DNA of 12,746 nucleotides from Rhodobacteraceae bacterium UBA6141 (GCA_002423245.1 DIVD01000002.1:48979-61724), one strand, 5' to 3'; positions 1-8,231 are shown, numbered from the stretch's first letter. Notes: a model not told the origin generated them from the letters alone. Translations and numbers: made by a program.

Positions 1-1542
1 ACCTGGAGCCTTGCGGTCGAGGAGCAGTTCTACCTGATCTTCCCGCTGCTGATCGCGGGCCTGTGGCGCTGGTGGCGGCGCGGGTTGTGGGCGGTGCTGG
101 CGGTGCTGGCACTGGCAAGCCTTGCAGGCGCCATCGACATCGTGCCCCGCAACGCCCCGAAAGCCTTCTTCCTGCCCGAGTTGCGGGCGTGGGAGCTGCT
201 GGCCGGCGCCTTGCTGGCGCTGTGGCCGGGGGAGGCGTCCCGCGCGCCGCGCGCAGCATCTTGGATGGGCGGGCTCGGGCTGGCGCTGATCCTTTTGCCG
301 GTGGTGATCTATGATGACTACACGCCCTTTCCCGGGCTGGCGGCGCTGCCCCCGGTTCTCGGCACGCTGCTGGTGCTGCACGCCGCAAGGGCCGGGACGC
401 AGATTGCCGCGATCCTGTCGTGGCGGCCCCTCGTCGGTGTCGGCCTGGTCAGCTACAGCGCCTATCTGTGGCATCAGCCGCTGCTTGCCGCGGCGCGGCT
501 GGCCTGGCTGACCGAGCCGCCGCCGGTGCTGAGGGCCGGGTTGGTCGGGGTGACGCTGGTCCTTGCGGTGTTGAGTTGGCGCTATGTCGAACGTCCGGCG
601 CGCAGCGGGGCGCTGTTTGCCCGCAGGCGGGCGGTGTTCGGGGCGGCCGCGGCGGCGATTGCGGCGGCGGTCGTCATCGGCATGGCCGGGCAGGCGCCGC
701 AAACCGCCGCGCTCTGGCGGTGGACGCATCCGGGCCTCGCGCCCGGATTGGCACGGCTGGAGGCCGCGACGGTGCGCCCGGCAAGCGTCGATGACGGCGC
801 CTGCTTCTTCAGCGTGGAAGCGGTCGATGCTGCCCTGCTGCGCCGGATGACCGCCTGCCATGCCAGGCTGGGCCCCGGCATCGTGGTGCTGGGCGACAGT
901 CATGCGGCCGATCTTGTCGCGGCCATCGCCACGCGCGCGGATCGCCCACGGTTCATGGTCGGGCTGGCGGCGGCTGGCTGCCGCTTGAGCCGACCGAAAG
1001 CCGAATGCGACTTCGATGACTTCCTTGCCTTCGTTCGCGGAAATCCCGGTCTGGTGAAACGGGTGATCTACGCGCAGGCCGGGTTCTATCTGCTCAGCGG
1101 CGACGGCGAGAGGGACGGAAAGCGCCGGATGCTCGCCGATCTGGGGCTGGATGAGCGGGTGCCGGAACTGCCGAACAATCCGCAGGCAACCGCCAAGATC
1201 CTCGCCTATCTGAAGAAGATCTCGCAGCACGCCGAGGTCTGGTGGCTGGGGCCATGGATGCCCCCGCATGTCCCGCCGGGCCTGACCCTGCGCCACGGAT
1301 GCGCGGCCCCGCTGGCGCTGCGCCCCAATCTCGAGGCGGAGTATCACGAGCTTGACCGCTTTCTGGCCGACGAGGCGGCCGCTGCGGGCCTGCGCTACCT
1401 GTCCTTGATGGACATGCTCGACCTGACGCTGCCGGCCGACCTGCAGGATTGCGGCGCGATCTTCTGGCGCGATGGCGACCATTTCAGTCCGGCGGGGGCA
1501 GGCCGGTTCGGCGCGCGGCTGGATCCGGCGCTGTGGCAATGA
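1..1542 (+). CDS. Acyltransferase-3 family membrane protein with C-terminal SGNH domain (5' partial)
   Basis: The gene enters from the left edge, so the start codon is missing; 513 residues are visible. It is an integral-membrane O-acyltransferase of the OafA/OatA type, which moves acyl (often acetyl) groups onto surface polysaccharide, LPS or peptidoglycan. Seen: the family motif WSLAVEEQFYLIFPLL at visible residues 2-17; a run of hydrophobic helices to about residue 235; the late-helix motif SYSAYLWHQP (151-160); and RYVERP (194-199), which usually closes the membrane domain. After a last hydrophobic stretch comes a soluble SGNH/GDSL-like domain with the nucleophile motif GDSH (298-301) and a C-terminal DGDHFSP (491-497), giving the DxxH catalytic pair. 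In two-domain members the SGNH part completes acyl transfer outside the membrane. The family call is very secure. The acceptor is unknown, and no sugar-pathway neighbours are visible to name it. Confidence 0.93.
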   Translation, partial: TWSLAVEEQFYLIFPLLIAGLWRWWRRGLWAVLAVLALASLAGAIDIVPRNAPKAFFLPELRAWELLAGALLALWPGEASRAPRAASWMGGLGLALILLPVVIYDDYTPFPGLAALPPVLGTLLVLHAARAGTQIAAILSWRPLVGVGLVSYSAYLWHQPLLAAARLAWLTEPPPVLRAGLVGVTLVLAVLSWRYVERPARSGALFARRRAVFGAAAAAIAAAVVIGMAGQAPQTAALWRWTHPGLAPGLARLEAATVRPASVDDGACFFSVEAVDAALLRRMTACHARLGPGIVVLGDSHAADLVAAIATRADRPRFMVGLAAAGCRLSRPKAECDFDDFLAFVRGNPGLVKRVIYAQAGFYLLSGDGERDGKRRMLADLGLDERVPELPNNPQATAKILAYLKKISQHAEVWWLGPWMPPHVPPGLTLRHGCAAPLALRPNLEAEYHELDRFLADEAAAAGLRYLSLMDMLDLTLPADLQDCGAIFWRDGDHFSPAGAGRFGARLDPALWQ

Positions 1543-1688
1543 TGCCGCAATCGCGCCGCCCTTCTGTTGCCTTGAAGACTCAGGCCCGCGGGAACGTGAT
1601 CGCGGACGGATTGACGCAGGGGCCGCGAAAATTCACAGTCTGCTCCTACAAGCCCGGGAAAAAATCGGGCATCACGAGGCAGAGCAGA

Positions 1689-1946
1689 ATGGCAATCCTT
1701 TCCACGTTCCACAGCTCCTGTGGGGGCTTCGATTTCCTTGGCATCCGCAAGGGCCGCAGCGGCGGGTACGAGATCGTCTATGACGATGGCGTCACCCGGC
1801 GGCTGGTCTGGCGGGTGCAGGGCAAGGCCGGCGAGGCGCAACTGGGCGAGGCGCTGCGCAGCGCGGTCGACAAGCCGCGGGTGCTGCCGGCGATGTATTC
1901 GGAACTGAAGAAGCGTTCGATCGCGATCGAGGCGGTTGCCCTCTGA
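1689..1946 (+). CDS. Small uncharacterised protein (85 aa)
   Basis: I do not recognise this protein. The start at 1689 is chosen because GAGG lies 9 bases upstream and codons from here show clear third-position GC bias. The product is soluble-looking, with no signal peptide or membrane helix. It begins MAILSTFHSSCGGFDFLGIR, followed by a basic and glycine-rich patch (RKGRSGG), a VYDDGVTRRLVWRV strand-like segment and a C-terminal part with charged residues (SELKKRSIAIE). The same frame is open further upstream, with ATG codons at 1539 and 1542 overlapping the stop of the acyltransferase gene (134-135 aa product). That start has no ribosome binding site and its extra codons have weaker coding bias, so I prefer 1689. 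A weak hairpin (GCCCG 1652-1656 with CGGGC 1666-1670) precedes it without a T-run. Its stop is 27 bases from the convergent ABC ATPase gene. Confidence 0.6.
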   Translation: MAILSTFHSSCGGFDFLGIRKGRSGGYEIVYDDGVTRRLVWRVQGKAGEAQLGEALRSAVDKPRVLPAMYSELKKRSIAIEAVAL

Positions 1947-1973
1947 CGGTGGCCGCCTGACGGGGGCGGGGGC

Positions 1974-4043
1974 CTACCCCGCCATTTCGATCACCGGCTC
2001 CATCGTGGCAAGCTGCGCGTCGGTCAGGTGGCACTTGACCCGGTGGCCGCTGGCCACGCGCCGCAGTTCCGGCACCACGCTCTCGCACAGATCGCCCGGC
2101 ACCTGCGGCTTCCAGCGGCAGCGGGTCTGGAACGGGCAGCCCGGCGGCGGGGTCATCGCGCTGGGAACGTCGCCCTGCAGCACGATGCGCTTGCGGTTGA
2201 CGCGGGGGTCGGCGACCGGCACGGCCGACAGCAGCGCCTCGGTATAGGGGTGGTAGGGCGGCGCGAACACCTGGTCCGTGCTGCCGATCTCGACCACATG
2301 GCCCAGATACATCACCAGCACCCGGTCGCCGAGATACCGAACAAGTCCGAGGTCATGGCTGATGAACAGCAGCGTGGTGCGGTTCTTGCGCTGGATCTCC
2401 ATCAACAGGTCGGTCACCGCCGCCTGCACCGACACGTCGAGCGCCGAGACGGGTTCGTCGGCGACCACTACCTTCGCCTCGCCGGCAAAGGCGCGGGCGA
2501 TGCCGACACGCTGCTTCTGCCCGCCCGAAAGCTGGCGCGGCTTGCGGGCGGCGAACTCGCGCGGCAGGCGCACGAGGTCCAGCAGGTTGAGCATCCGGTC
2601 ATGGCGGTCGCCGGCGCTGCTGCCGATCCGGAAGATCTCCAGCGCGCGGATGATCTGCGCGCCGACGGCCATCGAGGGGTTCAGCGTGTCGAACGGGTTC
2701 TGGAACACCATCTGCAGGCTGGCGATCAGCGCCGCGCCGCGCCGTTCCACGGGCAGGGCCTGGATCTGCTCGCCGTTCAGCGTGACGGTGCCGGCACTCG
2801 CCACCTCCAGCCCCATCAGCACCTTGGCGAGCGTGGACTTGCCGCAGCCCGATTCGCCGACGATGGCCAGCGTTTCCCCGGCGCGGGCGGAGAAGTCGAT
2901 CTGTTCGTTCGCCTTGACGATGCGGGCCGTGCCGCCGCCGAACAGGCCCGGCGCGGTCTGGTAGTATTTGCGCAGGTCCGACGCCTCGATCACCACCTCG
3001 CCGGGCGGGGTGGGTTCCGCGGTGGCGGCGAGGGCAGGGGGGGCGTTCCAGTCGATCTCGTCCACCCGGATGCAGCGGCTGTGGTGGCGCGGGGCGCCGC
3101 CCGCGGGCAGCATCGGGATGCCCTGCGCATCGCAGCGCCCGGCCACGAAATGATCGCAGCGCGGGCCGAAGTTGCAGCCCGGCGGGCGTTCATGCGGCAG
3201 CGGGAGGTTGCCCGGAATCGCCACCAGCGGCCGCGCGGACTTGTCGGCGCCGGGCAGCGGGATGGATCGGAACAGCGCCTGCGTATAGGGATGGCGCATG
3301 TCCGAAAACACCTCGGTCACGCCGCCGGTCTCCACCGCCTCGCCCGAATACATCACGCAAAGCCGGTCGCAGACATCCAGCACAAGGCCAAGGTTGTGGC
3401 TGATGAACAGCATGGAGGTGCCCTGCCTCTCGGCCAGATCGCGGACCAGATCGACGATGCCCGCCTCCACCGTCACGTCCAGCGCGGTGGTCGGCTCGTC
3501 AAGGATCAGCAGCGATGGCCGCGACATCAGCGCCATGGCGATGACGATGCGCTGCTGCTGCCCGCCCGAAAGCTGGTGCGGCCATGCCTGCAAGATGCGG
3601 TCCGGGTCGGGCAGGCGCACATCCTCGATGATGGCGCGGGCGCGGGCGAGCGCCTCGTCCCTGCCGATCCTCTCGTGGATCATCGGCACTTCGGCCAGTT
3701 GCGCGCCGATCCGCATCGCGGGGTTCAGGCTCGCCATGGGTTCCTGATAGATCATCGCGATCTCGCGCCCGCGCAGAGCACGCAGCTCGCGCTCGCCCAT
3801 GCGCGTGATCTCGCGGCCCTTGAAGCGGATGCTGCCGCCGGTGATGCGTCCGTTGCGGCCCAGATCGCGCATCACGCCAAGCGCCACGGTGGACTTGCCG
3901 CAGCCCGACTCCCCCACCAGCCCCATCGCCTCGCCCGGCATCACCTTGCAGGAGAAATCCATCACCGCCGGAATTTCGCGACGGCGGGTGAAGAAGCTGA
4001 TCGACAGGTTCTCGATCTCGAGGATGGGGGTCGCGTCGGCCAT
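1974..4043 (-). CDS. Fused DppD/DppF-like ABC transporter ATP-binding protein
   Basis: A 689-residue cytoplasmic ATPase carrying both nucleotide-binding domains of an oligo/dipeptide-type importer. Domain 1: Walker A GESGCGKS (44-51), Q-loop Gln100, signature LSGGQ (158-162), Walker B LLILDE (178-183), switch His216. Domain 2: Walker A GESGCGKS (396-403), signature LSGGQ (505-509), Walker B VVVADE (525-530), switch His563. All key residues are present, so both sites should hydrolyse ATP. Each half ends in the oligopeptide-transporter C-terminal extension with a cysteine pattern (C291, C296, C304, C324; C636, C642, C653, C671). Such cysteines hold an iron-sulfur cluster in some Opp/Dpp ATPases. 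Length is about twice a single DppD, as expected for this fusion. ATG at 4043 has AAAGGGA just upstream; a short CGGGC-GAA-GCCCG hairpin (4068-4080) sits in the 43-base gap after the permease gene. Last gene of the operon. The substrate cannot be read from this subunit. Confidence 0.95.
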   Translation of the reverse strand: MADATPILEIENLSISFFTRRREIPAVMDFSCKVMPGEAMGLVGESGCGKSTVALGVMRDLGRNGRITGGSIRFKGREITRMGERELRALRGREIAMIYQEPMASLNPAMRIGAQLAEVPMIHERIGRDEALARARAIIEDVRLPDPDRILQAWPHQLSGGQQQRIVIAMALMSRPSLLILDEPTTALDVTVEAGIVDLVRDLAERQGTSMLFISHNLGLVLDVCDRLCVMYSGEAVETGGVTEVFSDMRHPYTQALFRSIPLPGADKSARPLVAIPGNLPLPHERPPGCNFGPRCDHFVAGRCDAQGIPMLPAGGAPRHHSRCIRVDEIDWNAPPALAATAEPTPPGEVVIEASDLRKYYQTAPGLFGGGTARIVKANEQIDFSARAGETLAIVGESGCGKSTLAKVLMGLEVASAGTVTLNGEQIQALPVERRGAALIASLQMVFQNPFDTLNPSMAVGAQIIRALEIFRIGSSAGDRHDRMLNLLDLVRLPREFAARKPRQLSGGQKQRVGIARAFAGEAKVVVADEPVSALDVSVQAAVTDLLMEIQRKNRTTLLFISHDLGLVRYLGDRVLVMYLGHVVEIGSTDQVFAPPYHPYTEALLSAVPVADPRVNRKRIVLQGDVPSAMTPPPGCPFQTRCRWKPQVPGDLCESVVPELRRVASGHRVKCHLTDAQLATMEPVIEMAG

Positions 4044-4086
4044 GTCGTCCCTTTCGTCTTGCGGCTTCGGGCTTCGCCCGCGGGCG

Positions 4087-5235
4087 TCAATCCTTCAGGC
4101 TTTGCTCGCGCAGCGCGTCGGCCAGCAGGTTCAGCCCCAGCACGAGGCTCAGCAGCGCCAGCGCCGGCACGATGGCGGGGTGCGGCGCGATGGTCAGCAG
4201 GCGGCGCCCGGCATTGATCGTCGAGCCCCAGTCGGGGCTTTCGGGGCTGACGCCGAGGCCGAAGAAGCCAAGCGTGCCCAGAAGGATGGTGGTATAGCCG
4301 ATGCGCAGGCAGAAATCGACGATCAGCGGCCCGCGGGCATTGGGCAGGATCTCCCACAACATGATGTACCACGGACCCTCCCCCCGCGTCTGGGCGGCGG
4401 CCACGTAGTCGCGGGTCTTGATGTCCATCACGAGGCTGCGGACGATGCGGAACACGGTCGGCGCATTCACGAAGACCACGGACACGAAGACGTTGAGCAT
4501 GTTCGGCTGCATGGACCAAACTCCCAGCGGATCGGCGTTGAAGGCCAGCCCCGACCAGGCCCAGAGCCCGAGCGCCAGCGTCAGCCCGACGTAAAGGTTG
4601 CGCTTGGCGGGCCGGGTGAAGAAGCGGCTGTTCCACAGAAGGGTGAAGAACAGCACCGGGAACAGGAACAGCACCGCCGCCAGCGCGGCCGGCAGGCCGG
4701 TGGCGCGGATCTCGGGCGTGACCAGCAGGTAGAACAGCAAGATCACCGGGAAGGCGAGCACGAGGTTCGCAATGAACGACAGCCCCGCGTCCAGCCGCCC
4801 GCCGCGATAGCCCGCCGGCAGGCCAAGCGTGACGCCGACCATGAAGGCAAAGACCGTGGCGGCCGGCGCGATCGCCAGCACCCGGCGCGCGCCCATCACC
4901 ATGCGGCTGAACACGTCGCGGCCAAGGTTGTCGCCCCCCAGCAGATAGACCGCGCCATCGGGGGTGATCGTGCCCGGCACCTTGTTCTTCATCTGCGCGA
5001 TCTGCCCCAGCGGGTCGAACATCAGCAGCAGATCGGCACAGAGGGCGGTGAACACCCAGAACATCACCAGCCCGAAGCCGACCATCCCCAGCGGGCTGTC
5101 GAACAGCCGGCCGTAAAGCCCGCTGCGCCGCCGGGTGCGCAGTGACACGGCAAAGACGACCAGCAGCGCCAGCCAGACCGGCCAGAATTGCAGCGCGAGG
5201 CGCAGGAAGATCGCGGGCCAGCCAAGCTCTGCCAT
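4087..5235 (-). CDS. DppC-like ABC transporter permease
   Basis: Inner-membrane permease of the binding-protein-dependent peptide/nickel transporter family. The start at 5235 is chosen because its ATG shares one base with the stop of the upstream permease (TGATG), a translational-coupling arrangement. A longer open frame to 5328 would overlap that gene and adds a glycine-rich, non-conserved tail. Product: 382 residues. Visible: the DNLGRDVFSRMVMGAR motif typical of OppC/DppC (102-117), the EAA cytoplasmic loop contacting the ATPase (about 277-303, with TRGEGPWYIMLWEILPN), and PESPDWGSTIN (331-341), also typical. Hydrophobic segments lie near 8-32, 48-73, 118-142, 151-173, 181-203, 213-232, 247-268, 304-328 and 352-374. 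Ordinary DppC proteins are about 300 residues with six helices. The excess here comes from an extra N-terminal helix and an insertion around 175-245 that adds hydrophobic segments between the core helices. Confidence 0.93.
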   Translation of the reverse strand: MAELGWPAIFLRLALQFWPVWLALLVVFAVSLRTRRRSGLYGRLFDSPLGMVGFGLVMFWVFTALCADLLLMFDPLGQIAQMKNKVPGTITPDGAVYLLGGDNLGRDVFSRMVMGARRVLAIAPAATVFAFMVGVTLGLPAGYRGGRLDAGLSFIANLVLAFPVILLFYLLVTPEIRATGLPAALAAVLFLFPVLFFTLLWNSRFFTRPAKRNLYVGLTLALGLWAWSGLAFNADPLGVWSMQPNMLNVFVSVVFVNAPTVFRIVRSLVMDIKTRDYVAAAQTRGEGPWYIMLWEILPNARGPLIVDFCLRIGYTTILLGTLGFFGLGVSPESPDWGSTINAGRRLLTIAPHPAIVPALALLSLVLGLNLLADALREQSLKD

Positions 5236-6278
5236 CAGGGCACCCGGATCCGCGGGTTCAGCAGCACATAGCCCAGATCGGAGATCGCCTGCGTCACCAG
5301 CACCACCGCCACCGCCACGACCGAACATCCCAGCAGCAACTGGATGTCATTGTTGCCCGCCGCCTGCACCAGCGTCCAGCCGAAGCCCTTGAAGTTGAAC
5401 AGCGTCTCCACGATCACCACCCCGTTCAGCAGCCAGGGGAACTGCAGCATGATCACGGTGAAAGGCGCGATCAGCGCGTTGCGCAGCGCATGACGCATCA
5501 CCACGCGGCCAAAGCTCGCGCCCTTCAGCCGGGCGGTGCGGATATATTGCGCGGTCATCACCTCGGACATGCTGGCGCGGGTCATGCGGGCGATGTAGCC
5601 CATGCCGTAAAGGGCGATGGTCAGCACCGGCAGGAAGAAATTCTCGAAGCTGATCCCCTCCATGGCGCTGGTGGCGGTGCCCTTGAACCATTTCAGCCCG
5701 ACCATCGAGGACGAGAACACCGCAATCAGGATCACGCCCGAGACATATTCGGGCGTCGCCGTCGTGGCGATCGAAGCGGTCGAGAGCACGCGGTCCAGCT
5801 TCGATCCCTCGCGCATCCCGGCAAGGACGCCGATCAGCAGCGCCGAGGGCACCATCAGCACCATCACCCAGAACATCAGGATCCCGGTCAGCGACAGCCG
5901 CGTGGCGATGATCTCGGACACGGGCGCCTTGAACACGGTGGATTGCCCCCAATAGCCCTGCAGCACCCCGCAAAAGCGCGCGCTGTCCCCGGGGCTCGCG
6001 CCGCGCGGGATGCAGCGTCCGCTGACCACGCCACCGCGTTCGCTGGTCCATCCCGGCGCGACCCCAAGCCATTCGCCATAGCGTTTCAGCAGCGGCTGCG
6101 CATGGCCGTTGCGCTCCAGCCAGCTTGTCACCTCGGCATCGGTCATCCGGGCATTGCCCTCGGATTTCGCCAGCTTTTCAAGGTTCGGCGGCAGGTTGGT
6201 CAGCCAGAACACCATGAAGGTCAGCACGAGTGCCGTGGCCAGCATCGTGAGGATGCGCCTGACGAGGAAATTCAGCAT
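5235..6278 (-). CDS. DppB-like ABC transporter permease
   Basis: Inner-membrane permease pairing with the DppC-like protein to form the translocation channel. The start is ATG at 6278, giving 347 residues and a normal first helix (MLNFLVRRILTMLATAL). GAAGGGA lies about 8 bases upstream. The frame stays open to 6332, but those extra residues run into the inter-gene hairpins and look non-coding. Visible: first helix about 8-27; a long periplasmic loop about 30-125 with two cysteines (C89, C103) that could pair; core helices from about 128; and the EAA loop about 244-271 (QYIRTARLKGASFGRVVMRHALRNA). The conserved VVIVETLFNFKGFGW (287-301) follows. Length is close to the family norm of 310-350. 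It is separated from the binding-protein gene by 144 bases containing two tandem hairpins, which may lower its expression relative to the binding protein. Confidence 0.94.
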   Translation of the reverse strand: MLNFLVRRILTMLATALVLTFMVFWLTNLPPNLEKLAKSEGNARMTDAEVTSWLERNGHAQPLLKRYGEWLGVAPGWTSERGGVVSGRCIPRGASPGDSARFCGVLQGYWGQSTVFKAPVSEIIATRLSLTGILMFWVMVLMVPSALLIGVLAGMREGSKLDRVLSTASIATTATPEYVSGVILIAVFSSSMVGLKWFKGTATSAMEGISFENFFLPVLTIALYGMGYIARMTRASMSEVMTAQYIRTARLKGASFGRVVMRHALRNALIAPFTVIMLQFPWLLNGVVIVETLFNFKGFGWTLVQAAGNNDIQLLLGCSVVAVAVVLVTQAISDLGYVLLNPRIRVP

Positions 6279-6334
6279 TCGGCTATCCCTTCGGACGCTG
6301 CGCGCCGGCGTGGCCGGGGTGCGGAGCGGCAAAA

Positions 6335-6398
6335 GGGGAAGGCGGCGGGCGCCTTCCGGGCGATATGTGAAAGGGGAAAGGCGGCGGGCGCCTTCCCC
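6335..6398. repeat. Two tandem near-identical hairpins between binding-protein and permease genes
   Basis: Hairpin 1: GGAAGGCG (6337-6344), loop GCGGG, CGCCTTCC (6350-6357), a perfect 8-bp stem. Hairpin 2: GGGGAA-A-GGCG (6373-6383) pairs with CGCCTTCCCC (6389-6398), a 10-bp stem with one bulged A, and the same GCGGG loop. The copies share the core GGCGGCGGGCGCCTTCC and are 15 bases apart. Read on the transcribed (minus) strand, each is followed by CCCCTTT or CCCCTTTT, so each resembles a partial terminator. Inside a binding-protein-dependent transporter operon such structures often block 3'-to-5' mRNA decay or attenuate read-through, keeping binding protein in excess. That role is inferred here. 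They may also be copies of a dispersed palindromic repeat. Confidence 0.8.
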
Positions 6399-6422
6399 CG
6401 GCTGTTCCGGCGGTGCCGAGGC

Positions 6423-8078
6423 TCACGCCTCGGTCAGCCACCATTTGTAGTGGTGATGCTCGAAGGTCGGGTGCATGTCGGCGCCCCTCACCCGCGCGGT
6501 CATGTGCCGGTAGATCGAGCGCCAGTAGGGCTGGATCAGCACGCCCTCCTCTTGCAGGATCCGCTCCAGCTTCGCCATCGACTCGCGGCGGGCATCGGCG
6601 TCGGCAATCGCCATCGCCTTGTCGAGTTCGGCATCGAATTCGGCATTGCTGAAGGCGGTCTCGTTCCAGGCCACGCCGGTCTTGTAGGCCGATTGCAGCA
6701 CCTGCACCCCCAGCGGGCGCATGTTCCATTCGGTGGCCGAGAAGGGGAATTTCGTCCAGTCGTTCCAGAAGGTCGCCCCCGGCAGGATCGTGCGCCTGAT
6801 CCTGATGCCGGCATCGCGGATCTGCGCCGCCACCGCATCGCAGGTCGCCGCCTGCCAGGCATCGTCGATCGAGATCAGCTCGAATTCCGTGTCGGCATGG
6901 CCGGCGGTTTCCATCAGCGCCCGGGCGCCGGCGGGATCGGCCTCGATCGGCGGCAGTTCGGCATAGTCCGGGTGGATCGGGCAGACGTGGTGGTTCTCGG
7001 CCACGGTGCCAAGGCCGGCATAGCCAAGTTCCAGCACCACCGCGTTGTCCACCGCCATCTGCAGGGCGCGGCGCACATCGCGGGTGTCATAGGGCGCATT
7101 CGCCTGATTGAAGCGCACCGCCAGCGTCGCCGCCGTCATCGCCTCGGACTTCTCCCAGCCGAGGCTGTCGAAGACCTCCACGAATTCCGACACGGTCTGA
7201 TAGGTCATGTCGATCTCTTCGGCCTCGGCCGCGGCGATCAGCGCCGAGGGGTCGGTGCCGTAATCGACATATTCGATGCGGTCGAGGTAAGGCCCGCCAT
7301 GGACCTCGCTGCCCCACCATGCGTGGTCTTCGTTCCTCACCAGCACCTGCTTCACTCCGACCTCGTTGCTTTCGGGCAGGTAGGGCCCGGTGCCGATCGG
7401 GTTCACCGAGGGATCGCCGCCGTCATAGGAGGAATGCACCACCTGCGCCGGGTAGTCGGCGAAATTGGCGATGACCGCGATGTCGGGGCTGGACAGGCTC
7501 AGCCTGACCGTCATGTCATCGACCACGGTGATCGCGCCCTCGCGCGCCATCTTCGTGCCCGCGTCGGCCAGCGCCGACATCCGGCCCGCCATCGAGTTGC
7601 CCTCGACGGTGCCATCGGTCCAGCGGGCGATGTTGTTCGCCACATCCTCGGCGGTGAAGGGCTCGCCATTGCTCCAGGTGGCGTTGGGGCGCACCTTCAG
7701 CGTGTATTCGGTGGCGTCGTCATTCACCTCCCAGCTTTCCAGCAACATGCCGCGGAAGGTGCCATCCCTCTGGTATTCCACCAGATATTCCAGCCAGCCG
7801 CGGCTGAAGTTGGACAGTTGCGACCAGTCGTAGGTGCGCGGGTCCTTCAGCGCCTTGGTTTCCATGTCCATCCTGAGCGTGCCGCCCGTCACCGGCGTTT
7901 GCTGCGCGAGTGCCGGCGCCCGCATCCCCAGAAGGCCGTAGGCCGCCAGGCTCGTCGCCCCGAGCGCCGAGGCGCGGGTCAGGAACTCGCGGCGGCTCAT
8001 CAGCCCCGCCCTGCACTCCCTGGCATAAAGGGTCACCGCCGGATGCAGGCGCTTGCCGAAGATCTGGTGCCTGGTCAT
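6423..8078 (-). CDS. Peptide-type ABC transporter substrate-binding protein, Tat-exported
   Basis: Periplasmic solute-binding protein of the SBP_bac_5 (DppA/OppA) family, 551 residues, which captures the substrate and delivers it to the two permeases encoded downstream. The start is ATG at 8078 with AGGGAG about 9 bases upstream. An N-terminal tail of about 27 residues precedes a twin-arginine signal: SRREFL (28-33), hydrophobic stretch (38-52), and a likely cleavage site after APALA (54-58). This predicts export in folded form by the Tat system. The mature part has family features: GGTLRM at its start, the LLESWEVNDDATEYTLKVRP region (110-130), a WSNGEPFTAEDVANNI segment, and NPIGTGPY. The C-terminal end contains the His-rich segment FEHHHYKWW. 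Length fits the family. First gene of the transporter operon, lying downstream of and in the same direction as the AraC regulator. Ligand unknown; peptides, amino-acid derivatives and nickel complexes are all possible for this family. Confidence 0.94.
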   Translation of the reverse strand: MTRHQIFGKRLHPAVTLYARECRAGLMSRREFLTRASALGATSLAAYGLLGMRAPALAQQTPVTGGTLRMDMETKALKDPRTYDWSQLSNFSRGWLEYLVEYQRDGTFRGMLLESWEVNDDATEYTLKVRPNATWSNGEPFTAEDVANNIARWTDGTVEGNSMAGRMSALADAGTKMAREGAITVVDDMTVRLSLSSPDIAVIANFADYPAQVVHSSYDGGDPSVNPIGTGPYLPESNEVGVKQVLVRNEDHAWWGSEVHGGPYLDRIEYVDYGTDPSALIAAAEAEEIDMTYQTVSEFVEVFDSLGWEKSEAMTAATLAVRFNQANAPYDTRDVRRALQMAVDNAVVLELGYAGLGTVAENHHVCPIHPDYAELPPIEADPAGARALMETAGHADTEFELISIDDAWQAATCDAVAAQIRDAGIRIRRTILPGATFWNDWTKFPFSATEWNMRPLGVQVLQSAYKTGVAWNETAFSNAEFDAELDKAMAIADADARRESMAKLERILQEEGVLIQPYWRSIYRHMTARVRGADMHPTFEHHHYKWWLTEA

Positions 8079-8160
8079 GTGTCAACTCCCTGTGAGAAGG
8101 AACGAGGTCCGTTCTGTTGTTGTCCGGTCGCCGGATCGCCGGCGTATCGCGTCGGGGCCG

Positions 8161-8213
8161 GCGGGCGGGGATGCGGGCGGGGGCAGGCGGGCGGGGGCAG
8201 GCGGGCGGGGCAG
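8161..8213. repeat. G-rich 14-base tandem repeat in operon leader
   Basis: Four adjacent units of GCGGGCGGGGGCAG: 8161-8172 (12-base variant ending AT), 8173-8186 (exact), 8187-8200 (exact) and 8201-8213 (13 bases, one G short). The G-runs are on the plus strand, which is the template strand for the transporter operon; the mRNA would carry the C-rich complement. The many runs of three or more G could fold as a G-quadruplex in single-stranded DNA. The one-base length differences suggest slippage. Confidence 0.85.
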
Positions 8214-8231
8214 GCGCGGTCTCACCCCTAC

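Noticed and set aside
1652..1670. Terminator after the acyltransferase gene
   Set aside because: The 5-bp GCCCG/CGGGC stem has its A-run in the loop and no T-run after it.
2028..4217. A 729-residue plus-strand open frame opposite the double ATPase
   Set aside because: The opposite strand has all Walker and signature motifs; this frame is a compositional shadow.
3799..5145. A 448-residue plus-strand open frame opposite the DppC-like permease
   Set aside because: Low-complexity, charged and Gln/His-rich translation with no family resemblance, antisense to a clear permease.
8161..8213. CRISPR-like array
   Set aside because: The units are 12-14 bases with no unique spacers between them and no cas genes nearby; this is a simple tandem repeat.
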